Below, piece by piece: positions 6,961 through 14,018 of a stretch of 17,579 nucleotides of DNA. A program made the position numbers and the translations under genes. This DNA is from Prevotella sp. UBA2756 (GTDB taxonomy: Bacteria; Bacteroidota; Bacteroidia; Bacteroidales; Bacteroidaceae): positions 1 to 17,579 of the forward strand of contig DEJE01000061.1 of NCBI GenBank assembly GCA_002353205.1, in the 5' to 3' direction. The notes under the pieces are model-generated. The model worked only from the letters and a program-made list of their open reading frames with translations, searched no databases and had not been told where the DNA came from. How positions within the stretch are numbered: the first letter of the stretch is position 1; every line of letters starts with the position of its first letter.

Positions 6961-7166
6961 TTGCCGAGAATGAAGATTTTATCGTACAACATCAGCAGAT
7001 TTTGTCAAGAGAAGACTTGATTCCTGACGAAATGCAGATACTAATTGATGAGCATCATAGTAAACGTCCGAGGTCTTGCAAACCGCTGATTGATATGACA
7101 TTTGCAGGGAATGACCATAGGGATGTGGCTTGGAACTTGCTGGATGATGACGAAGGGAGGAACTAA
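6954..7166 (+). CDS. Small ORF of unknown function, possible coupled gene
   Basis: Up to 70 residues can be read from a TTG at 6954 that overlaps the last codons of the preceding gene; the first in-frame ATG is at 7029-7031 and would give about 44 residues. The product is acidic and polar (LSREDLIPDEMQILIDEHH, then GNDHRDVAWNLLDDDEGRN) with no membrane segment or known motif. It fills the gap between the macrodomain-like and Nudix genes and ends 11 bases before the Nudix start. Overlap with the upstream stop suggests translational coupling. It may also be the remnant of a larger gene. I do not recognise it. Confidence 0.4.
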   Translation: MVIAENEDFIVQHQQILSREDLIPDEMQILIDEHHSKRPRSCKPLIDMTFAGNDHRDVAWNLLDDDEGRN

Positions 7167-7177
7167 AGAACAACTAA

Positions 7178-7708
7178 ATGACGAAGGGTGATATGGCATT
7201 TACTTATAAATATCCAAGACCTGCAGTTACAGCCGACTGCATTGTTGTTACGAAAGAGGCAGAGCCGAAGGCTGCGAGTAAGCGAGAGCAGAGCAACTAT
7301 GCCGAGTGTGAGCAGGCTCGGGCGACGCCCAAGGTTCTGCTGATTGAGCGTGGCGGCGAGCCTTTCAAGGGATGCTGGGCATTCCCTGGTGGATTCATGA
7401 ATATGGATGAGACTACTGAGCAATGTGCCATCCGTGAACTGGAAGAGGAAACGGGACTGAAGGTGAGCGAGGTGCATCAGATAGGTGCTTACTCAAAGGT
7501 TGACCGTGACCCAAGAGGGAGGACGGTTACGGTGGCTTATCTCGCTATCGTTGATGCACCGATGGATGTCAAAGGGCAAGATGATGCGAAAAAGGCTCAG
7601 TGGTTTCCGTTGTCCGCATTGCCAGAATTAGCCTTTGACCATGCTGACATCATGCAGGATGCCATCAAGAAATACAAGGAGGTCGTGGGAATACATGAAG
7701 AATGGTGA
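7178..7708 (+). CDS. Nudix hydrolase with an in-frame repeat insertion
   Basis: This 176-residue protein should hydrolyse a nucleoside diphosphate linked to another group. The full Nudix box is present: GGFMNMDETTEQCAIRELEE plus ETGL (71-94), with the metal-binding REXXEE glutamates. The start resembles the family form FTYKYPRPAVTADC. The usual short loop before KVLLIERGGEPF is enlarged by about 20 residues (about 28-50, with KREQSNYAECEQAR) that are the translation of a dispersed repeat also found at 9192-9312. ATG at 7193, with AAGG just upstream, is an equally good start and would begin MAFTYKY. The gene converges with the SDR gene at 27 bases. Substrate (ADP-ribose, NADH or an oxidised nucleotide) is not determined. 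Confidence 0.9.
   Translation: MTKGDMAFTYKYPRPAVTADCIVVTKEAEPKAASKREQSNYAECEQARATPKVLLIERGGEPFKGCWAFPGGFMNMDETTEQCAIRELEEETGLKVSEVHQIGAYSKVDRDPRGRTVTVAYLAIVDAPMDVKGQDDAKKAQWFPLSALPELAFDHADIMQDAIKKYKEVVGIHEEW
7279..7314. repeat. Dispersed repeat inserted in the Nudix coding sequence
   Basis: TAAGCGAGAGCAGAGC (7279-7294) is identical to 9192-9207, and CTATGCCGAGTGTGAGCA (7297-7314) matches 9295-9312 at 16 of 18 bases. Here the two halves are separated by two bases; in the intergenic copy they are 87 bases apart. The reading frame stays open across it. Confidence 0.8.
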
Positions 7709-7735
7709 TCCATGGATGTGATGGCCTTTTTTATA

Positions 7736-8581
7736 TTACCCTAACTGATACTCGCCCGTGCGGATGCTGGCGATGACACCACCGTCGATGAGTAGGTCGG
7801 TGCCTGTAATGAACTTAGCATGCTCGCCAAGCAGGAAGGCTGCTACCTCGGCAATCTCGTCGCTTGTGCCTACTCGCTGGGCGGCACTGGCATCGATCAT
7901 GCGCTGGTAGCCATCGCCGTTGGCATTGAACTCATCGTAGGCCAGCGGTGTGACGATGATGCCCGGCGAGATGGTATTGATACGGGCACGACGCTGGCGC
8001 CATGAGGTGGCTGCGGCACGCTGGGCCTGGAGATGGTTCATGCGCTTGGCTATCATGTAGGCCAGACCGGAGTTTTGCATGGCGACTTCCTTGATGAAGG
8101 GGATGTTCTTCAGAATCTCCGTCGGTGTGCGAACTAGTTGCACCTCCACGTCGTTGGGGATGGGGTACATATAGGCAGCCTGACTCGAGATGATGAGTCC
8201 TGCACCTCCTTCGGCCATCACCTCGCCGAAGGCATCGACGGCATAGCCCGTACCTACCATATCGAGGTCGACGATGTGCTCGGGATTTGCTTGATTAGGA
8301 GATGCACCAGCCGTGTCGATGAAGTACATCACGGGACCAAGCTCAGCGGCTTTCTTCGCAAATGCTTCCACGCTCTCCTTCTTCAGGGCGTTCACCACAA
8401 GTGTTTCCACATCGTAGCCACAGCGGCGGAAATCATCGCTGACGCGTTCCAATGCCTGTTCACTGATGTCGCCCAAGAGAATCTTCTTACCAGCACCGAT
8501 GCGGCGCACAATGGCGGTTCCCATACTGCCGGCACCCAAGAGTGCCACTACCTGTTTCTCGTTGTTTCTGTCGAATATCAT
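7736..8581 (-). CDS. SDR family NAD(P)-dependent oxidoreductase
   Basis: The 281-residue cytoplasmic enzyme has a Rossmann start with a variant dinucleotide loop (LLGAGSMGTAIVRRIG, 15-29; the usual TGxxxGIG is replaced by GAGSMG), catalytic Ser132 or Ser133 (IISSQAAYMY), and Tyr175 with Lys179 in YMIAK. The NTISPGIIVTPLA stretch (202-214) and the C-terminal LIDGG segment are typical of classical SDRs. The substrate is unknown. It begins 21 bases after the acetyltransferase stop and is probably co-transcribed from the promoter at 9340-9347. Sequence around 192-200 (TSWRQRRAR) is unusually basic. Confidence 0.9.
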   Translation of the reverse strand: MIFDRNNEKQVVALLGAGSMGTAIVRRIGAGKKILLGDISEQALERVSDDFRRCGYDVETLVVNALKKESVEAFAKKAAELGPVMYFIDTAGASPNQANPEHIVDLDMVGTGYAVDAFGEVMAEGGAGLIISSQAAYMYPIPNDVEVQLVRTPTEILKNIPFIKEVAMQNSGLAYMIAKRMNHLQAQRAAATSWRQRRARINTISPGIIVTPLAYDEFNANGDGYQRMIDASAAQRVGTSDEIAEVAAFLLGEHAKFITGTDLLIDGGVIASIRTGEYQLG

Positions 8582-8602
8582 ATTCTGTCCTCCTATTTTT
8601 TA

Positions 8603-9151
8603 TTATATGTTCTTGATAAACTTTGCAGGATTGCCACCAACAATCGTGTTGGGTGCTACATCCTTGGTCACTACGGCACCGGCTGCTACGATGGCATTCT
8701 CGCCGATGGTCACACCGGGCAGGATGATGGCTCCTACGCCAATCCATGCGTTGCGGCCGATGTGTACGGGCTTGCAGCGCAGCACCATACGGTTCTCGAA
8801 GTCGTGGTTGTCGGTGACGATGCGCACGTTGGGGCCGATCATCACACCATCGTCGATGGTGATGCCGCCAGCCGCCATACATGTCAGCGAGTGATTCACG
8901 AACACGCCCTTGCCGATCTTCATCTGGCGGGCGAAGTCAATCTGAAGGGGCGGCATCAGATAGCTCGTCTGGTCGAGGCGGCCTCCAAACAGTTCTTCCT
9001 CCAACGGACGAATCTGCTCTGGCTGCGGCGCCGTGGTGTTAATCTTGAAACAGATGTTGGCGCAGTGGGTCATGTGCTTGATGGCCTCTGCATACTCGGG
9101 CGTCGACATGTCGACATCAGCCCCTGATCTTAATTGTTCGAAAATATCCAT
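8603..9151 (-). CDS. Sugar O-acetyltransferase, maltose/galactoside acetyltransferase type
   Basis: This 182-residue left-handed beta-helix enzyme transfers acetyl from acetyl-CoA to a sugar or similar hydroxyl. The N-terminal helical part (about 1-60) is followed by hexapeptide repeats (IGKGVFVNHSLTCMAAGG, then ITIDDGVMIGPNV), the catalytic His116 in TDNHDFENR, and the classic end IGRNAWIGVGAIILPGVTIG with GAVVTKDVAPNTIVGGNPAK. The length is normal for the Maa/LacA family. It is the first gene of a two-gene unit with the SDR gene. The message has a leader of about 185 bases full of repeats. True substrate is not known. Confidence 0.92.
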   Translation of the reverse strand: MDIFEQLRSGADVDMSTPEYAEAIKHMTHCANICFKINTTAPQPEQIRPLEEELFGGRLDQTSYLMPPLQIDFARQMKIGKGVFVNHSLTCMAAGGITIDDGVMIGPNVRIVTDNHDFENRMVLRCKPVHIGRNAWIGVGAIILPGVTIGENAIVAAGAVVTKDVAPNTIVGGNPAKFIKNI

Positions 9152-9191
9152 ATACTTTTATTGTTTTCAAATCTCGTCGCAATGATGCGAT

Positions 9192-9312
9192 TAAGCGAGA
9201 GCAGAGCCAACCGACGCTCGAAGCAAGAGCAGAGCCAAGCTTGCTTGGACTATGCCTTGCAAGGAGGAGGAAAACGAAGTTAAACTTGTTTGAGCTATGC
9301 CGAGCATGAGCA
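9192..9312. repeat. Intergenic copies of the AAGCGAGAGCAGAGC repeat
   Basis: Two left halves (TAAGCGAGAGCAGAGC at 9192-9207 and AAGCAAGAGCAGAGCCAAGC near 9220-9240) and CTATGCC right halves (9250-9256 and 9295-9312) alternate over about 120 bases. The stretch includes the local palindromic motif CAAGCTTGCTTG. All of it lies within the predicted leader of the sugar acetyltransferase message. The same repeat interrupts the Nudix gene. Confidence 0.8.
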
Positions 9313-9339
9313 TCTTCGCGACCTGTTTTTAACTGGGTG

Positions 9340-9347
9340 CAAAGGTA
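9340..9347 (-). promoter_or_regulatory. Promoter -7 box (TACCTTTG) of the acetyltransferase-SDR unit
   Basis: The minus strand reads TACCTTTG. It starts six bases beyond the T-tract of the terminator that ends the upstream operon, so its -33 region falls inside the terminator stem-loop. Confidence 0.6.
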
Positions 9348-9356
9348 CGACGAAAA

Positions 9357-9384
9357 AGGCAATCCGTCGTTACACGAATTGCCT
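9357..9384 (-). terminator. Intrinsic terminator of the redox operon
   Basis: On the minus strand AGGCAAT, a 14-base loop, ATTGCCT and then TTTT form a short stem-loop 25 bases past the stop of the AraC gene. The stem is only seven pairs, so strength is uncertain. Confidence 0.65.
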
Positions 9385-9409
9385 CGAAACTTTCACTTTT
9401 TGCCGAACG

Positions 9410-10252
9410 TCATTTATTGCGGTACGCTGACGGCGTTTTCCCCAGCGTTTTCTTCACATAGCGAGAGAAATGCGAGACGTTTTCGAAGTGCATCAGGTCT
9501 GATACCTCCGTCAGCGTCTTCGTCGTATCGTTGAGCAGCGACACCAACTCGAAGGCGGCATAGAACTGAATCCATTGCGAGGCGGGCAGGTTGGTGATGG
9601 TGCGAGCAACCTGTGAGAGATATTTTGGCGTGATGCAGAGCTTGTCGGCATAGAAGGCCACCTCGCGCTCCGTCCGTGCATGTTGCTGGGCCAGCGAGAG
9701 GAACCGGAGGAAGATGCGGGCGGTATTGTCATTTGTCTCCATCTGCGACAGTCCGTGCTGGCACACCGTCCACAGGTCGAAAAGGAATATCTGCATCACA
9801 CGTCCCAGTACCTCGCGCTTAAACGAGTTGTCTGGCAGCTCCAACCGCAGGCGGAACAGCTCGAAGTCGGCATTCATCAGCCGCAGGCTCTCTTCATCGA
9901 GGTGGAACGACGGATTGATGCGGATGAACAGGAAGCCCTTCGAGGCCCACACCATCTCGGGATTGTACTGCTGTAGGAATGCGGGCGATGCCAAAAGCAC
10001 GTCAGCCTCGAAATCGTCAGAATACGTCACACTCTGAATCGTGTTCGACATCTGCCAAATCACCAGGTCATCCTTCCTCGATGTGAACACGTTCTTCCCG
10101 TCAGAGAACGACATCTCGCCCTGCCTTACCAACAGGTGAATGTGATAGCCGCCCGTAAACTCACCAGGCAACTGCCCTCCTGTCTTGGCATGTATCAATG
10201 CGCATCCGTAGTCCTTGCCATGGCAAGCTTCTAAAATCGGGCTGTCTTTCAT
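9410..10252 (-). CDS. AraC family transcriptional regulator (operon-distal)
   Basis: The 280-residue protein has an N-terminal sensor-like domain (about 1-170, with GGYHIHLLVRQGEMSFSDG resembling a cupin strand pair) and a C-terminal AraC double helix-turn-helix (about 190-280). The latter has LCITPKYLSQVAR for the first helix pair, TEVSDLMHFENVSHFSRYVKK for the second, and the family end LGKTPSAYR. It is the last gene of the leftward redox operon, seven bases after the lipoprotein flavodoxin, so it may control its own operon. The inducer is not visible. Confidence in the family is high; the target promoter is inferred. Confidence 0.92.
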   Translation of the reverse strand: MKDSPILEACHGKDYGCALIHAKTGGQLPGEFTGGYHIHLLVRQGEMSFSDGKNVFTSRKDDLVIWQMSNTIQSVTYSDDFEADVLLASPAFLQQYNPEMVWASKGFLFIRINPSFHLDEESLRLMNADFELFRLRLELPDNSFKREVLGRVMQIFLFDLWTVCQHGLSQMETNDNTARIFLRFLSLAQQHARTEREVAFYADKLCITPKYLSQVARTITNLPASQWIQFYAAFELVSLLNDTTKTLTEVSDLMHFENVSHFSRYVKKTLGKTPSAYRNK

Positions 10253-10259
10253 CGTCGTA

Positions 10260-10823
10260 TTATTTTCCTTCTACCCACTTCTGCAGCTCAGCCTCAGAAG
10301 CGTGATTCAATAGTCTTCCTTCTTTCCAATTCACATTCGGATAGGCTGCTTTCAGGTCTGCACAAGCCTTCTTGATGCTGCTGCCGCCAGAGGTGGCAAA
10401 GGGAATGACCGTCTTGCCCTGGAAATCGTAAGCCTCCATGAAGGTGTTGATAATCGTGGGGCAGGTGTACCACCAGATGGGGAAACCTACATACACCACG
10501 TCATAGTCCTGCATGTTCTGAAGCTTGTCCGTGATGGCGGGACGTGAGTTCTTATCCTGCATCTCCACCGACGAACGACTTTGCTTGTCCTGCCAGTCGA
10601 GGTCAGCATCCGAATAAGGCTTCTCAGGCTTGATTTCATGCAGATCGGCTCCTGCCACTTCTGCCAACTGCTGGGCAACGTCTTTGGTCGTTCCCGATGC
10701 CGAGAAATAGGCTACTAATGTTTTCTTCATTTCGTTGTTCTCTTTTTGGTTACTTTTACTCTGTGAGCAAGCGCTCAGGCTGATAGCCAGCAATGCCGTG
10801 AGCATCATTACAATCTTTTTCAT
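10260..10823 (-). CDS. Lipoprotein flavodoxin
   Basis: The 187-residue product starts with a lipoprotein signal (MKKIVMMLTALLAISLSAC, lipobox LSAC with Cys19) and a short polar linker, then a complete flavodoxin-like domain: KTLVAYFSASGTTKDVA with the FMN phosphate loop (41-46), VVYVGFPIWWYTCP (109-122) and IPFATSGGSSIKKA (140-153). A second Met at residue 32 (MKKTLVAYF) is where a cytoplasmic flavodoxin would begin, so the signal looks added in front. After Cys19 the residues are SQSKSNQK, without the acidic run that sends Bacteroidetes lipoproteins to the surface, so a periplasm-facing location is likelier. It should carry electrons through FMN or act as an NAD(P)H:quinone-type reductase. 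It lies three bases after the preceding gene. Confidence 0.9.
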   Translation of the reverse strand: MKKIVMMLTALLAISLSACSQSKSNQKENNEMKKTLVAYFSASGTTKDVAQQLAEVAGADLHEIKPEKPYSDADLDWQDKQSRSSVEMQDKNSRPAITDKLQNMQDYDVVYVGFPIWWYTCPTIINTFMEAYDFQGKTVIPFATSGGSSIKKACADLKAAYPNVNWKEGRLLNHASEAELQKWVEGK

Positions 10824-10826
10824 ACG

Positions 10827-11219
10827 CTATTTTTGTTTATTGAATATCAGTTTCATGGTCTCGGGGTCGAGCGGCTTCATGGTGGGCAGTTTCAGGCTCT
10901 TCACCATGTGCATGGTGCCCTGCTTGTATGTCTGGAAATGCTCGGTCTTGATGTGGCTCTGATAGGCTTCCTCGGAGGCATAGATTTCGAGGATGCGAAT
11001 CTGCGTGGAATCCTCGGCGCTCTGCATGGGGAAGAGGCAGACGACTCCCGGCTCGCGCTCCACACTCAGGCGGTCCACCTCGTTGGCATACTTCAGGTAT
11101 TCCTGCAGATGCTCCGGATAGACTTCGATTTCGGCCAGTCGCACAATCATCGTATCTTGTGCCACAGCCGTTGCGGATAGCACAAGAGCGAAAAGCATGA
11201 TAGTAAGTTTCTGTTTCAT
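10827..11219 (-). CDS. Exported antibiotic-biosynthesis-monooxygenase (ABM) fold protein
   Basis: The 130-residue product has a clear signal peptide (MKQKLTIMLFALVLSATAVA, cleavage before QDT) followed by one dimeric alpha/beta-barrel ABM domain: MIVRLAEIEVYPEHLQEYLK (24-43), REPGVVCLFP (55-64), IRILEIYASEEAYQSH (74-89) and TEHFQTYKQGT (92-102), with His95 at the usual place. YgiN-like quinol monooxygenases and related small enzymes have this fold, normally without a signal peptide. In this operon it may act on a quinone or other aromatic in the periplasm; that is inference. It sits between the two flavodoxin genes with gaps of 11 and 3 bases. Confidence 0.88.
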   Translation of the reverse strand: MKQKLTIMLFALVLSATAVAQDTMIVRLAEIEVYPEHLQEYLKYANEVDRLSVEREPGVVCLFPMQSAEDSTQIRILEIYASEEAYQSHIKTEHFQTYKQGTMHMVKSLKLPTMKPLDPETMKLIFNKQK

Positions 11220-11230
11220 CTTAGTTAGTC

Positions 11231-11938
11231 TTATTTTATGATTCGTTTCTCCCCATTTACGATATAGATGCCCTTCGTAGGCTTCTTCACCAATAACCGG
11301 CCGGCCAGGTCGTAGATGCGGGTGGGGGCTGATGCTGAAGTCTTAACCTCACTGATTCCTGTAACAGAATGATAGTTGATGGCTGTGAGCCAGTCCTGAA
11401 TGAGCGTTGCCCTGCGAGAGTGGTTGGGGTGGTTGATCCAAAGGTTCTCGCTGAAATAATTACCGTCAGGAACCAGTCGCTTGCAGTCGGCAACCACGCC
11501 GCTGATGCCGCTGCTGGCACTCGAAACGATCAGACCTATATTCTTGCCTGCCATCTGCCCTCCGTAGTTGAACAGGTAAGTCTGCATGATGGCTGCCATC
11601 TGACTCCACCAGAGGGGCGTGACAATAATGATTGTTTCATAGTCGCTCAGCGTTGTCGTTACCGGGTCGATGGCGGGATAACTGCTCGCATCGTTGGGAG
11701 CAGCCTTGATCGCATTGAGCAGTTGCGTGCCCAGGGCATAGCCATTGGCATCGTATGCCAGTCCCTTCTCTGCAGGCTCTATCTCCAGCACGTCAGCATC
11801 TATCTGACTGGTCAGCGTGTTCACAATCTCACGACAATAGTTCGTGTAGCTATAGTACACCACGAGTGTCTTTGCTGATGCGCCTGTGCTCAAAAACATG
11901 AGCATGGCGCAGACCATCACGATAAAATTCCTTTTCAT
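11231..11938 (-). CDS. Exported flavodoxin with C-terminal sorting-like tail
   Basis: The 235-residue protein has a signal peptide (MKRNFIVMVCAMLMFLSTGA, cleavage after ASA) followed at once by a flavodoxin domain: KTLVVYYSYTNYCREIV (23-39), IIIVTPLWWSQMAA (103-116) and GLIVSSASSGISG (135-147). Residues 206-235 (TRIYDLAGRLL, GIYIVNGEKRIIK) form the short beta-rich tail seen at the end of many secreted Prevotella and Bacteroides proteins and resemble a type IX secretion sorting domain. A secreted or surface-attached flavodoxin is unusual. If the tail is not a working sorting signal the protein would stay in the periplasm. It is 14 bases downstream of the aldo/keto reductase gene. FMN binding is inferred from the family. 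Confidence 0.88.
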   Translation of the reverse strand: MKRNFIVMVCAMLMFLSTGASAKTLVVYYSYTNYCREIVNTLTSQIDADVLEIEPAEKGLAYDANGYALGTQLLNAIKAAPNDASSYPAIDPVTTTLSDYETIIIVTPLWWSQMAAIMQTYLFNYGGQMAGKNIGLIVSSASSGISGVVADCKRLVPDGNYFSENLWINHPNHSRRATLIQDWLTAINYHSVTGISEVKTSASAPTRIYDLAGRLLVKKPTKGIYIVNGEKRIIK

Positions 11939-11952
11939 ATTCGAAACGGTTA

Positions 11953-12987
11953 TTATTTATTTTTGCTTGCCGATACCCAAACGGGTTCCTCGTTCATCAC
12001 GGGCTTGTTCACGGCCATGACGCCGGAAAGATTGTGCGGCACGTAGGGCTCTTCCAGATAGCGGATGTCGTCTGCCGAAAGATGAACGTCGAGCGACTTC
12101 ACGGCACCCTCGATGTGATGCAGCTTCGTGGCCCCGACGATGGGCGACTCCACCTTCGTCAGCAGCCAGGCCAGCGAAATCTGCGTCATCTCCACGCCGT
12201 AGCGGTCGGCCAGTTCCACCACGCGCTCCACGATGCGGTTGTCCTGCTCGGCCGTGCTGTCGTACTTGAAGTGCATGAATGAGTCCTCCTGCTGACGCTT
12301 CGAGGTCTCGCCGGGTCGCTTGGCCAGCTTGCCGGAAGCCAGGGCGCTATAGGGAGTCATGGCGATGTTTTCTTCATGGCAGAAGGGGAACATCTCGCGC
12401 TCCTCCTCGCGCATGATGAGGTTGTAATGGTTCTGCACGCTGATGAACTTCGCCCAGCCGCGCCGTTCGGCCAGCGCATTCATCTTCGCCACCTGATAGG
12501 CGTAGGCATTGGCGATGCCGATGTAGCGGGCCTTGCCCGAGCGCACGGCCTCGTTCATGCCCTCCAGAATATCCTCAGCGGGTGTCTTGTAGTCCCAGAT
12601 GTGGTAGATATACAAATCGACATAGTCCATGCCGAGATGCTCCAGGCTGCTGTTGATGTTGTTCATCACATGTTGCCGGCCATCAATGCCATGCTGGATT
12701 TCCTCGTCCGTGCGTGGCAGGAATTTCGTAGCCACCACCACGTCGTCGCGTCGGGTCATGTCGCGCAGGGCACGCCCCACGAACTGCTCCGATGTGCCCA
12801 ACTGATAGGCTATGGCAGTATCGAAGAAGTTCACGCCGAGGTCGAGCGAACGGCGGATAATCTCGCGCGTAGGCTCCTCGCCAATCGTCCATGAGTGTTG
12901 CCCGATCGTGGCGTCGCCGAAGCCCATGCAGCCAAGGCAGATGCGCGACACGCGGAGGTCTGAGTTTCCAAGTTTTACGTATTCCAT
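11953..12987 (-). CDS. Aldo/keto reductase (second of the operon)
   Basis: This 344-residue cytoplasmic NADPH-dependent carbonyl reductase has the full catalytic tetrad: Asp56 (FFDTAIAY), Tyr61, Lys88 (VVATKF) and His129 (IYHIWD). The start is YVKLGNSDLRVSRICLGCMG. The IGATKLHHIEGAVKSLD segment (cofactor 2'-phosphate binding) is in place, and ISVQNHYNLIMRE is typical of the YajO/YghZ-like group. Length is normal. It lies 12 bases after the amidohydrolase gene and 14 before the exported flavodoxin. The substrate is unknown; reactive aldehydes or ketones are likely from the family. Confidence 0.93.
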   Translation of the reverse strand: MEYVKLGNSDLRVSRICLGCMGFGDATIGQHSWTIGEEPTREIIRRSLDLGVNFFDTAIAYQLGTSEQFVGRALRDMTRRDDVVVATKFLPRTDEEIQHGIDGRQHVMNNINSSLEHLGMDYVDLYIYHIWDYKTPAEDILEGMNEAVRSGKARYIGIANAYAYQVAKMNALAERRGWAKFISVQNHYNLIMREEEREMFPFCHEENIAMTPYSALASGKLAKRPGETSKRQQEDSFMHFKYDSTAEQDNRIVERVVELADRYGVEMTQISLAWLLTKVESPIVGATKLHHIEGAVKSLDVHLSADDIRYLEEPYVPHNLSGVMAVNKPVMNEEPVWVSASKNK

Positions 12988-12999
12988 TTCTTTGATTTT

Positions 13000-13998
13000 C
13001 TATTTGAATAACTTTTCCGCATTCCTATACAAGATCATCTCTTGGTAAGGAGCCAGATCTTTCTCTGTTGCAAGATACTGCTTCATGTGCTGAAGGCTCT
13101 GCGTGAGCACCTGCGGAGCCACGTAGGGATAGTCGGAGCCATAGAGCAGATGGCCGGGCGTAGTGATGGTGAGCAGCATGCGGATGACCTCGGGACTATG
13201 TGCTCCTGCCAAGTCGTAGTAGAGTGCAGCAAGATTGGCCTCGTAATCAATCTCGCCCACCATCTTGTTCTTCTCCATCACGGCCGTCAGCGACTTCATG
13301 CGCGGTATCGCCAGCGGCAGATAGGCGCCGCAATGGGGCACCACCACCTTGACGTTCGGATAGCGGGCCAGCACATTTCGGCTGATCATATTCGACACGG
13401 CACGCGTCGTTTCCGAGAGATATTCCTGCATGGCCAGCGGTGTCTGCTGCATCACCTGACGGTTCACGGGCTCAGGTCGGTGGGGATGCAGAATCACTAT
13501 GGCCCGCCGCTCATTGAGAACAGAGAAGAGCGTGTCTAATTCCGGCGCTCCAAGATACTGCCCTTGAACGTTTGTTGCCAGTTTGATACCGTCGGCTTTC
13601 AATGTGTCGAGCGCATAGACAGCCTCACGTATCGCAGCATTGACATCGGGCAGTGGCAAGGCAGCACAAAACAGAAAGCGTCCCGGATGTGACCGTTTCA
13701 ATTTAGCTGCTGTCTCGTTGCACTTCCTTATCACTCTTCCCTCCTTTGGGGAGGGGGTGGGGGAGGGCGCTGCCAGCGTCAGCACCGATGTCTCGATGCC
13801 CGCCTCGTCCATCCACCTCAGATGCGCTTCTGCATCATACCTCGGCAATGGGAAGCCCTCGTCCATCTGTCGCCCTTCACTCTCAAGAGCCGACAGAAAC
13901 TCAGCCGTGATGATGTGGCTATGCACATCTATCACGCCCTGAGCCAAAGTTTCAGTTGCAATCATCGTTGCAAGTAGTATAGTCCTAATCCTTTTCAT
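13000..13998 (-). CDS. Exported amidohydrolase-superfamily enzyme with repeat-encoded insertion
   Basis: The 332-residue protein has a signal peptide (about 1-19, IRTILLATMIATETLA), which is unusual for this family, then an amidohydrolase (ACMSD/uracil-5-carboxylate decarboxylase-like) barrel. Metal-site motifs are VHSH (His26, His28), ILHPH (His171), VPHCGA (His222) and YGSDYPY (Asp289). A hydrolase or decarboxylase acting on a small carboxylated ring compound is the usual role. Residues 78-88 (PSPTPSPKEGR) are the translation of a GC-rich dispersed element and replace the normal loop between the VLTLAAP strand and the next helix. The frame is intact and all metal ligands remain, so the enzyme may still work. 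It follows the first aldo/keto reductase with a 138-base gap that is mostly the large inverted element. Confidence 0.88.
   Translation of the reverse strand: MKRIRTILLATMIATETLAQGVIDVHSHIITAEFLSALESEGRQMDEGFPLPRYDAEAHLRWMDEAGIETSVLTLAAPSPTPSPKEGRVIRKCNETAAKLKRSHPGRFLFCAALPLPDVNAAIREAVYALDTLKADGIKLATNVQGQYLGAPELDTLFSVLNERRAIVILHPHRPEPVNRQVMQQTPLAMQEYLSETTRAVSNMISRNVLARYPNVKVVVPHCGAYLPLAIPRMKSLTAVMEKNKMVGEIDYEANLAALYYDLAGAHSPEVIRMLLTITTPGHLLYGSDYPYVAPQVLTQSLQHMKQYLATEKDLAPYQEMILYRNAEKLFK
13735..13767. repeat. GC-rich element arm inside the amidohydrolase gene
   Basis: The plus strand reads CTCCTTTGGGGAGGGGGTGG, ending GGGAGGG, a degenerate single arm of the element seen at 4202, 4650 and 14019. 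It is about 33 bp, a multiple of three, and encodes PSPTPSPKEGR on the minus strand. It lies only about 250 bases from the intact element at 14019-14132. Confidence 0.7.
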
Positions 13999-14018
13999 CC
14001 TATGTCTGTTTTAACTAA

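Noticed and set aside
7710..7730. Terminator between the convergent Nudix and SDR genes
   Set aside because: A T-run follows, but the stem (CCAT/ATGG) is only four pairs; too weak to annotate.
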